A program made the translations under genes and the position numbers. Of a stretch of DNA of 64,000 nt, positions 32,687-41,794 are shown piece after piece. The DNA is from Cheiracanthium punctorium (taxonomy: Eukaryota > Arthropoda > Arachnida > Araneae > Cheiracanthiidae): NCBI GenBank assembly GCA_038373885.1, contig JAWZYV010016586.1:1-64000 (forward strand), read 5' to 3'. Under the pieces are notes generated by a model. The model did not search any database. It saw nothing but the letters and a program-made list of their open reading frames with translations, and was not told the origin of the DNA. Each line of letters begins with the position of its first letter. Position 1 is the first letter of the stretch.

Positions 32687-34230
32687 TTTCTGTACACTTC
32701 TGTCGAAGACGAGGGATCCATCCGGACCCTGACCTGTATCTTGGTCGCACAAAAATTGACGTTAAAGACTCTACTAAATTTTTAGGTATCCATTTTGACA
32801 AGAAACTAACTTTTGCTACACATATTTCATACATCCACAACAAATGCGAAAAGAATTTAAACATCTTATAAGTCCTTACAAATACTTCTTGGGGAGCTGA
32901 CCGTGATGCCCTTTTACGCATTTATCGAGCCGTCATTCGCTCGAAAATGGACTATGGGTGCTGTGCTTATGAGTCTGCCAGCAAATCTATTTTAAGAAAA
33001 CTTGACACGGTGCATCACTCTGCACTACGTATTTGTTCAGGAGCTTTTAGGACCTCCCCTATACAGAGTTTGTACATCACCTGTCATGAACCATCCCTCA
33101 CATACATTCGCCATGGGCTGTCCATTAATACATATTACCGTATCATTTCTCATGCCGCACACCCTTTGAGGGCTGCGCTTTTAGAAAACCAGCAGGATCG
33201 TCTTTACCAAAACCGTCCATCCTGTATACCCCCGTTTGGACTGAGGGCTCGTAGGAACATCGCTGACACCCACCTAAGTCAGATCGACATTTATCCTCAT
33301 TCTCCAAATGAGATACCACCCTGGAATGCCCATCAAATCGTTATTTTGCACCCCTTTAAAGGATGTAAGAAAGAAAATACTGATGCCCATATTTACCAAC
33401 GACTCTTCCGTCATCATAGGGACACTTACCAAAACTATGAAGACTTATATACAGACGGCTCCAGGTCTGCAGATCATGTTGGCTTTGCATACACAAATCG
33501 TACCCTAACCTGCAGTTATACTCTTCCCAAGTTTTGCTCCGTATTCACAGCTGAACTGCTTGCCATCTACGAGGGCCTTTCTTATATCAGTAAAAGAAAC
33601 CAAAAACATACCATTATATATACAGATTCGCTCAGTGTTCTAGAAAGCCTTAAATCCTATACAATGACCCATGGCTATCTTGTCAATATTCTGCAGTTGC
33701 ATGTACAGCTGATGAGACGGGGTTTTGAGGTCCTCTTCTGCTGGGTTCCAGGCCACGTTGGAATCCCTGGCAATGAGGAGGCTGACCTTTTGGCCAGAGG
33801 TGCTACAGTTCCTTACCCTGGTAAAATCCCCATTAATGATGTAAAATCTGGTGTCTTCTGTATAATTAAAAACAGCTGGACGAATGACTGGAACGGCCAG
33901 ACAGACAAACTTCACAATATTCACCCATCTATCACTCATTGGTCCACATTACCCTATCGCAAACACGATGTTATATTAACACGCCTACGGATGGGTCATA
34001 CCAGATTGACTCATACACACCTACTGTTTGGTGAGCCTGCTCCAGAGTGCTCCCACTGTCATACTTGCCTCACTGTTCGTCATCTTTTAACCTCATGCAC
34101 TGCTTTTCATCATTTTTACCAAATACTTTTTAACTGTTCTCATCCCAAACTTGACGATATATTGGGTGAAACCCCGCACCGTAATTTGCTTGCATTTCTT
34201 CGACGTATCAATATTTTTTACTCAGTGTAA
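32687..34230 (+). pseudogene. LINE D ORF2 C-terminus: RNase H and zinc-like tail
   Basis: Continues the enzyme split at 31522. A nonsense codon sits at about 32867 (NIL then TAA). From 32947 the frame is open for 427 codons: KLDTVHHSALRICSGAF, RNase H residues in YTDGSRSADHVGFAY, FTAELLAIYEGL, IYTDSLSVLESL and WVPGHVGIPGNEEADLLA, then ECSHCHTCLTVRHLLTSC. It ends FLRRINIFYSV at 34230, the natural C-terminus. Confidence 0.9.
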
Positions 34231-34254
34231 AGTATACACTTTTCTCTGACTGGT

Positions 34255-34281
34255 ATCTGGATGGGAGCCTCCATCCAGATG
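34255..34281 (+). other. LINE 3'-UTR stem-loop (copy D)
   Basis: ATCTGGATGGGAG, then CC, then TCCATCCAGAT gives an 11-bp stem about 25 bases after the ORF2 stop. The same hairpin occurs in copies B, F and twice in G. Its position suggests a recognition structure for the reverse transcriptase. Confidence 0.7.
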
Positions 34282-34494
34282 TCCTTGACTTATTTTTATC
34301 TCCTTTTTACCTCTCTACAGTTTGTTTTTACTGTTTTTAGACCTCAAAGATTTTAGCTTTACATGTCTTATACAACACATTTTTACTTGAAAACTTTATA
34401 TTTTACTATATATACACATAGTCTGGCGCAGTATGTCCTTTCTGGACCTTGTGCCATTAACCCCAACCAACCAACCAACCATTGCACAGTAAAA

Positions 34495-35540
34495 ATTAAA
34501 ATGCAACGGCAAGGCACCGAAATATTAAACCGAACCCCAGGTTACGGCCGGAGTGGCCTCAGCTGAAAAGGAACTTCGTGTGGATGTAACATGCATACAC
34601 AAGAAAGACACAAGTTATTGCAAGAAAAATTTACATTTTATTCAAATTGATATTCTATTGCAGTTTAAGACACTAAGGGATGGCATAAGTCTTGATTTCT
34701 ACACTCAGCGTTTCACAGACATTTTAAATACTTGGCACACACATGATTCACCATATTGTGGCTCTTCAGAAATATCATAAATCAACACATTTTACAGCTT
34801 TAGAGAGATTTTCACTGGGCACTAGGCCAAAGATTAACATATAAGATTAGAGATTATCTGACGTGCATGTCAAATTTATTTGCGTCATGAGAGGCCTCCC
34901 AAGAAAAGGATAACACTTCAATAACAATAAGCACACATTATAAACTATGTAGAATAGCACATTTCAAAGTTTGGCAGTGATACACATGATTCTTGCAAAA
35001 AAAAAAATTTATGATTTTTTGTAGAATAGAAAGAAAAAAAAAACTTTAACAATTAAAACATGGATTTAAGAATGAAGTGATGAAATTAAAGGTTAATTAT
35101 TGAAGGGGACTGGTACTAAGGCGAAACTAAGTTAAGGGGGATGTGGGGCTTGACACCCGTGCCCAAAATGGCGCAACAGGGTGAGCAGAATGGAAGAGAG
35201 TCCAAGTGGAAGGCCGCAAGTCTCCGGGGGGTCCTAGATAAACTTTCATGGCCGAGGGAGATGGTCTTAGAAATAGAAAATGACGTAGAAAGATCTTACT
35301 GCTTCATTCTGGGTGTGATAGGACTAAAGGACGGCTCCATCAAACACGGGCCAGCAACGTAGACCTCGTCGTTACATGAATATCGCTCCCGTTGTTGCGT
35401 CGTCATTTGCAAAAAAAAGGTGAAAACATCACCTGAGTCATCCTTTCAGATCGCGGCTCACTTCTCTGGATGCCGGTGCATTCTCACGACCTTCTCATGG
35501 TGGTTGTAATACAAGGTCGGCTCCGGGAATTAAGATGTGA
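34495..35540. other. unassigned, becoming GC-richer
   Basis: No gene recognised. CATGAGAGGCCTCCCA at about 34886 resembles CATGACACGCCTCCCA at about 37368. Confidence 0.35.
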
Positions 35541-35900
35541 AGATGCAACCGATCTTGCCCTGATCCCTGCTAAGTAGTCATCCACCCGAGACTAACCCGA
35601 TGCTAGTCTCCTTGCACCAGCCAAAATCTGAAAACCTCCGCACCCGAGCTCACTCCAATCTCAACTGACGCTCTCCTCCCTTTCCAGCCGGCGCTTTCCT
35701 TCCTCCCGCCCCTCTCACGCGCTGCTTCCTCAACCAATGACAGATCGCCAATGACAGCTTCCTTCTCGAAATCTCTGGAGAGAAACGCGCGGGAAAAAGG
35801 AGTCCGTGTGCAAAGCACCGATCTTCTCTAAAAATGGCGGACGATTTCAAGATGGTGAGAAATCAGATAAAGTGTCAATCGAAATGAAAAAAAAAAAAAA
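35541..35900. promoter_or_regulatory. CpG-rich promoter-like segment 1
   Basis: Contains GATCTTGCCCT (35551), two CCAAT boxes (35734 and 35748), GCGCGGGAA (about 35788) and AAAATGGCGG (35831), a YY1-like/initiator-type site. High CpG in an AT-rich region. Could be an LTR or a repeat-borne promoter. Confidence 0.35.
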
Positions 35901-36998
35901 AAATGACGATTGACCGAAACAGTACTTAGGCCGTAAAAATAGTCAAATCGCACGGGGAAACGCTCAAAATTAAGAATTATTCCTAACTAGGACCAAACTC
36001 TAATCCAAAATATTAGTAAAAGAATAAAATAAAAGGAAAACATTTAAATTTAAGTAAACATCTTAGGATTTAGCTTCAGAAGTAGGAAGGCAAAAAAAAA
36101 TAACATGGGGTCACCAAATTGGTATCATAGAAAAACAGATTTAAGGCAAAAACATAATAAATAAAGTGAATTAAGCAAATATTAAAAGAAAATATTTAAG
36201 GAAGCATAAAAGATATATCATTATTAACTAAAAAAAAAAAAGGTAAAATACTCATTAAAAGATAGCAAAATTATTGTAAGTTATTGAAAAAGAAACACTT
36301 GTTGCAAAACTTATTATTAAAAAAAAGCAAAATCACTTGAAATAAAAATAGGTTGATTGTAAAACTTATTATTAGAAAAATGCAAAGTCACTTCAAATGA
36401 AAATAGGTTGATACCACACATCAAGTTTAGTAAGTGTGCACATAGCAGTGAATGTGGATAGCCTTCGGATATTCTTCCAGGTTTTTTTTTTCTGTAAGCC
36501 TGACAAATGACCTGAAATGAGGGCTGCACCACCACATGTTTGCGCAACAAGCTTATCGGTCAATTTGACTGTGGTGTCATTCCAATTTGGAACACCACAA
36601 TTAAATTTCACAGTTTCAAAAAATAAGTCAGAAAAGCGTTGTGTTTTAGAATGAATGAAATATCCCAGGATTTTACTTGCCGCCCTTAGTGTAGAATGTT
36701 GTCAAAGCGAAGAGAGCTAAAAGTTGGGATTGAAACATATTTTATTTGAAACAATTAACGTATTTAACATAGATAAAAATTTTTACACACATCATGCAGT
36801 ACCAAGATCTTTTCAAAATATTAAGAATGACACAACAGCATTTATCAATTTTACAGAAATGGCAAAATAAAGCAAATATACGCTTAGTTAGGCAGCATTT
36901 AATTTAGGTCGCAAAGCAGGTTTTAAATCAATTGCATATGTTTTGGTCAAATTACCACTAAATCTGGCACTGCTCATTTAATCAGGTCAAGCAATTCA

Positions 36999-37032
<34 letters not shown>

Positions 37033-37360
37033 TTATCTGATTATAACACCTGGGTACCCATGGCTGCAAACCAAAATTTTAACAATTAGGTCGTTAAGGT
37101 AATATTAAATTTTCACATCAAATCCAAAGCTATTGAATAGATAGTCGTTGCCAAAAGGTAATAAATTGTCATACATATTATATGCAAATTTAAGTAGTGC
37201 GCTTGACACATAATCACAATCCGATTTTAGTAATTTTTCTTTTTTTTTTTTTTCAGACATGATCGACGGACTTAAAATTGCATAAAAAAAAGGGGGGGTT
37301 GACATATTAAATGGGTAAAAGAAAGGAAAATGCTAAAAAAACAAAAAAAAAAAAAAAAAA
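35901..37360. other. AT-rich stretch between two CpG-rich segments
   Basis: Minus-strand words at 36611-36400 (GAALISGHLSGL, KKTWKNIRRLST) are open but in no family I recognise. An A run of about 30 lies at 37003. Confidence 0.35.
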
Positions 37361-38160
37361 GGTGTTACATGACACGCCTCCCAGGGGCTTAATGATCTGC
37401 AGCTAAACAAAAGATTTATTTGCACTGGATGAGCTTACTACGTCGATCCACGAGCCCGGTGACCGAAAATGTCCCTCCGATGTTGGTAGGGCCTCGCTCC
37501 CAAAGATAGCACAAATGGAAAAAAAATTTCTCACTAGACGGAGAAGCATCCTTCTTAAATCGCCGGGGGTTTCAAATGGCGTCTGCAGGCTGGCCTTAAA
37601 CGACGTGCTGACAGCAGTAAAATGCCGGATCCTCGCACCGAAGTGCCCTTTATGCCTCGAGATCCCGCGCCAGGACGGCGGTGAAAGGGCAGCATCATCT
37701 GGTCATGCCTATCTCGCGTGTGCTAATGTCTAAAATGCCACAGTAGTCTAAACGTTGAGGCCGTGCCTATGAAAACATTTTAAATAAAGGAGTGGTGTTA
37801 ATTTGCATCGATCATGTAGCACTCCAAGTGCTCTCCTCCTGAGCTAAATAGGCATCACTTTCTTAGTGTCGCCATTTTGGGATGGCAAAAAAAAAAAACA
37901 CTGGGAAGATCTTGCCCTCAACTAGCCAACTCACATCTTGAAGCGTCCCAGCGAAACTGAACTAAAAGTCGCACGCTTGCCTCCATCACCGCTCCGGCGC
38001 AACCCCCCTCAGCCAATCAGAGCCGAGAGTGCACCCCAAGTCATTCCGGGCTAGTCCGACCTGGGACCGCAAGTGGGGGGAAAAAGAATGTTCTCGAACA
38101 ATTTCGGAGGAAAAGCGCGGGAAGGATTAGCGTCATCTCTGAGATCTGATGCAACAGGCA
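37361..38160. promoter_or_regulatory. CpG-rich promoter-like segment 2
   Basis: Has the same ordered words as segment 1: GATCTTGCCCT (37910), CCAAT (38013), GCGCGGGAA (38115), with CGCCATTTTGGGATGG at 37872. AAAATGGCGGG follows at about 38391. Spacing between words differs from segment 1. Confidence 0.3.
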
Positions 38161-38599
38161 CGGAATATGATGCAATAGCGTGAAATCGCAGGCAAAACTT
38201 AAAAGATGAAAAATTATTGAAAATTTACAGGGAGATGCCTAACAGGAGAAATAAAGTAATAAAATAAAGAAAAAGCGGGATTACGGGAAGTTACGAAAAT
38301 TAATTTAAAATAAAAAATCCCATCAAAACAACTTTAATGAAAAGGGAGGTATGAAGTACAGCCACTGTATTTTAAGCACCCTGAAGGCGAAAAATGGCGG
38401 GTGAAGAGAAAATTTAATCACAAAAAAGGTAAACCAAAGAGAGAACACTTTACACTGCCAAAGAAAATAAATAATTAACAGCCCCCCAAAAGTAAGAAAT
38501 TACATAGTGGTTTTTTAAAATTTTAACTAGAAAGATCTTAAATTACTAAAACGTCCTGGGTAGAGGTAAATTAAATTAATCATTAACCAAAGAAAAGTG
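38161..38599. other. unassigned spacer
   Basis: No gene recognised beyond the AAAATGGCGGG word. Confidence 0.35.
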
Positions 38600-39054
38600 A
38601 TAATATAGTGACAACACCACAACTTCACTTGTAATGCTCTTCACATGCAAAAATAACCCATCAGCTGTTCTGTCAGCACTGACATCAACAAATTTAATAA
38701 ATCCTTCTTTGATGCAATTATCTTCATTTGTGTACCTTAAAATTGTCTATAATTATGGTCGAGATCTAATATCGCATGTTTCATCCAACATGATAGCCGC
38801 AAAGTCACTTTCTTTAATTTCTTTCAAAATCGATTCGTCACAATATCACTAATAGTGGAAATTAAATCATTTTGAATGTCACTAGAATTAACTTTAAACA
38901 CTGTAGCATTTTTAAAATGCTCCTCATGCAATGGATCCCGTATTGGTAATAGATTTAATGTTTCAATGTAGTTTTCTCTATTAAATGATGACTCTCTCTC
39001 ATTATGTCCACGAAAGGGGAGTTGTTGTTCATCTAAAAAAACACATGACATCAA
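38600..39054 (-). pseudogene. hAT transposase fragment, DUF4371/ZMYM1-like
   Basis: The minus frame 39054-38824 reads QQLPFRGHNERESSFNRENY, then SSDIQNDLISTISDI. A second frame 38845-38630 continues KEIKESDFAAIMLDETCDI (first catalytic Asp), TILRYTNEDNCIKEGF and KFVDVSADRTADGL. This is the N-terminal half of the catalytic region of DUF4371-type hAT proteins. A frameshift at about 38830 and a stop at about 38755 are present. Confidence 0.75.
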
Positions 39055-39319
39055 TTAATCGTTTGAGAATTTCACTATTCTTTTTTACTCGTTATTGTGC
39101 AAGTTATTACTAGTTTTGAGGCCTCTATCCAATCCTTCAGCCACTCTTTGTTTGTGTAAATTGTACTACACACTGGAGGTCACTTTACCAGTTTTCGTGA
39201 GCTTTAGCTAATTTAGAAAGACCACTTAGGTTGGAGAAACCTGCAGACGCCAAAACATTACTCCTAGACTTCAAAACAGAAAACAGGGTCAGCAAAACAC
39301 CTTAATGATAGTAGTTAAG

Positions 39320-39911
39320 TTGCTCAGTGATGGGCAAGGCCGTCCATTTTTAACACTTAACGACTGGTGTGATAGGGATTTTGTCTGATTTGTGCTCCGG
39401 ACTTTTTAGTTGGCATTTTTCACATGTCCTACAATAATTTTCTACATCTTTCGAGATGTTTGGCAAATAAAAAGATTATGTAATTCTTTCCTTAGTTTTC
39501 CTCATCCCGAGATGATTTGCATATAATGAGTCATGAGCTAATCGTAGAACTTTACTTCCATAACTTTCAGGTAATACCAATTGATCAACTGTTTCTCTGG
39601 AAATTTTATTTTTATGAAATAAGTCGTCTCTTACAAAGAAATTATTTTTTCTTTAACCAGACTCTCTAAAAGAATTCTTTAAGGTCTGACACTCTTTTTG
39701 CATTTTACGAAATTTATTCTCTTCTGAAAATTCGTGATTCATCCGATCTGTTTCCTGCAACAAAACAAATCCTATGCTCGGAGTTTGACCTACTTTCTGC
39801 TTCGTTCTCAAGAGCCACGAGCTCACACCCTTTTCCCTCTTTGTCGGGCGCTCCATTAGAAATTAACATTTCTCTTGAAGTTCTTTTCACTAACGTTGCG
39901 TGAAAAGTCAC
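39320..39911 (-). pseudogene. Ty3/Gypsy pol fragment: integrase zinc-binding domain
   Basis: About 39655-39370 on the minus strand gives FFVRDDLFHKN, LVLPESYGSKVLRLAHDSLY, ANHLGMRKTKERI, SFYLPNISKDVENYCRTCEK and CQLKSPEH. This is the HHCC integrase-binding domain, with both His (AHD, NHL) and both Cys (YCRTC). Upstream text to 39911 matches the linker after RNase H only loosely. The catalytic DDE core is lost; the copy is cut by LINE E 60 bases to the right. Confidence 0.8.
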
Positions 39912-39978
39912 AGGTGGTGGTATAGGCTGGGGAATGGAATCTGCTACTTCATATCAAGCATTCTCTCAATTAAATTTT

Positions 39979-40052
39979 CCCCTCAGGGGGAAAACCTACT
40001 TTAGGTTTTTACGGGTGTCGCAATCCCGGGGCCCCAGCAATCTTTCGCTTTC
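39979..40052 (+). other. LINE 5'-UTR hairpin cluster
   Basis: Within the first 75 bases: CCCCTCAGGGG; AAAACCTA-CTT-TAGGTTTT; CGGG-TGTCGCAAT-CCCG; GGGGCCCC; and AGC-region with TCTT loop. Copy F and the minus-strand copy at 18.3 kb vary in the second hairpin in a pairing-preserving way (see findings). A structured RNA, possibly involved in translation or in processing of the 5' end. Confidence 0.65.
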
Positions 40053-40574
40053 CTCTGTTCTACCGTCCTCTCCTCTTGGCTATCTCTTTCCTTTTCCCCC
40101 CTCAGCGTAGTTTCCTCTATGGAGGAGAGGGCCCCCCCTTTAGAAGCTGCGGTCGCCCTGTGCTGTCAGCTTCTATTGGCGGAAAACTACCCACGTGTTT
40201 GCCGTGCGTGGAGACCCGTGTCCCCGGAAAAGGGGATCCTGGTAATTGAGGGGTGTTCCCGTAAAGGAAATCATCATTACGGAATTTCCATAGACACGGG
40301 AGAAACCCCAACACATTGCTTTGGCCTCGGCTTTGGGTAAACGGGAGGTATACAGCGTTCCCCCGTATATCAATCGGCTGGTGGTACTGATTTTCATCAA
40401 CTGCTAGGGATCAAGCAATCGGACATCTACTGGGCACGTCGTTAAGGGTGGATGCTGCCTAAGGGATGTACTGTGCGCGTATAGACCCGACTAGCACTGG
40501 TGTGCAATTGCACACCCCCTTGTTGGGCTCCGTGGTGGTTGGTGCGGTCGGGTCCGAACCTCAATTTCTCCAAC

Positions 40575-41792
40575 ATGGCTTTGCAAAATTCTCTGTCTCA
40601 CGTCAATGCTCCGCAGTCTACTCCCACTGAAAATACTGATGCACAACTTCTAAATATGAATGCTCGATTCTTCATCATCCACTATGTTGAAGGTAACTTT
40701 AACAAAACATCACCATTCTTAATACACAAATGTATCACCGACAATGTAGGAGAAGCCAAAAAAGTTAAAAAATTAAGATCTGGAGACCTGTTAGTTGAAG
40801 TATCAAGCAATAGACAAGCATCCAAAATAATGAAGATTAAAAACTTCGGCCTAAAACCTGTCACAGTAACACCCCATACATCCTTAAACATCTCACGTGG
40901 AGTCGTATCTGAACCTGAACTTTTGCACTGCTCTGAAGCCGAACTATTAGAAAACCTAAGTGATGAAAAAGTATGTGCTGTGCGTCGAATCACTATCCGA
41001 CGCAATAATCAACTAATCCCCACCAATCATATTATTTTAACTTTCCAGTCTCCCACAATTCCATCCCATATCAAAGCCGGCTATGTATTATGCCCCGTGA
41101 GACCATATGTACCAAATCCAATCCGTTGCTTCCAGTGTCAAAAGTTCGGCCATACTAAAACCTCCTGTCGTGGGTCACCGGCCTGCGCCCGCTGCGGTGC
41201 CTCCGGCCATGACAGTGAAACCTGCTCTGCAGCTGCAAAATGTATAAACTGTGCACAGGAACATCCGTCATACTCCAAGTCATGCCCAAAATGGGCTTTC
41301 GAAAAAGAAATCCAGTCCCTGCATGCCACTCAAAGACTCTCTTATCCAGAAGCCCGAAAAATAATAGAAAGCCGTAGCCCTAAACCTGGTCTGTCTTATG
41401 CAGCCGCAACAAAATCTACTAAATCAATAGCCACTCAGACTGACCCTGTCATTTATCCTTCCTCTTCTAAGACATCAACAAGTAAACAATCAGTCCATAA
41501 ACAAAACAGTTCCTCCACTGCACCAGAGAAAACTAAGAAAAAACCACACAACAATAGCTCTACTCAAGTCAGACCAACAATCAGTAAAGCAGCAACCTAC
41601 AAATTAAAATACAACCGTTTCAGCACAAGGAAAATACCTCCGCAACCACATATAGATGACTCAATTTTAAAATTATCACCCTCGGAATCAGAAATATCAG
41701 ATGAAGAATCGATGGAACATGAAGATATTGAGCCACCTAGTAACCCTAAAGGGATTACCACGACAACGCACAATGCCCCTAACATAACATAG
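40575..41792 (+). CDS. LINE E ORF1, CCHC nucleic-acid-binding protein
   Basis: 405 codons, intact. Expected to coat LINE RNA as the Gag-like partner of ORF2. The N-terminal half carries RFFIIHYVEGNFNKTSPFLI, KKLRSGDLLVEV and SEPELLHCSEAELLENL (an RRM-like region in related elements). Three zinc knuckles follow at residues about 183-240: RCFQCQKFGHTKTSC, CARCGASGHDSETC, KCINCAQEHPSYSKSC. The C-terminal third is Ser/Thr/Lys-rich and acidic at the end. ATG 40575 (MALQNSL) is the position conserved in all copies; an in-frame ATG at 40500 would add 25 residues encoded by the conserved UTR. The stop TAG is two bases before the ORF2 ATG. Confidence 0.9.
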   Translation: MALQNSLSHVNAPQSTPTENTDAQLLNMNARFFIIHYVEGNFNKTSPFLIHKCITDNVGEAKKVKKLRSGDLLVEVSSNRQASKIMKIKNFGLKPVTVTPHTSLNISRGVVSEPELLHCSEAELLENLSDEKVCAVRRITIRRNNQLIPTNHIILTFQSPTIPSHIKAGYVLCPVRPYVPNPIRCFQCQKFGHTKTSCRGSPACARCGASGHDSETCSAAAKCINCAQEHPSYSKSCPKWAFEKEIQSLHATQRLSYPEARKIIESRSPKPGLSYAAATKSTKSIATQTDPVIYPSSSKTSTSKQSVHKQNSSSTAPEKTKKKPHNNSSTQVRPTISKAATYKLKYNRFSTRKIPPQPHIDDSILKLSPSESEISDEESMEHEDIEPPSNPKGITTTTHNAPNIT

Positions 41793-41794
41793 TT

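Larger units (their letters stand above)
30791..34479 (+). mobile_element. LINE copy D, 5'-truncated, target duplication, with nested LINE piece
   Basis: Bordered by a 15-bp direct repeat, CATTGTACAGTAAAA (30776-30790) and CATTGCACAGTAAAA (34480-34494). It starts inside the reverse transcriptase and runs to the (CCAA)n tail, the ordinary outcome of incomplete target-primed reverse transcription. It is itself interrupted at 31523-32686. Confidence 0.9.

Noticed and set aside
36393..36611. Candidate gene with LSGL and WKNIRRL words
   Set aside because: Open for only 72 codons, no recognised family and no second piece in line.
40682..41005. Minus-strand frames of 100 or more codons opposite ORF1 (also 16517, 32041, 46032)
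   Set aside because: Shadows of the conserved ORF1 codons; no independent start or motif.
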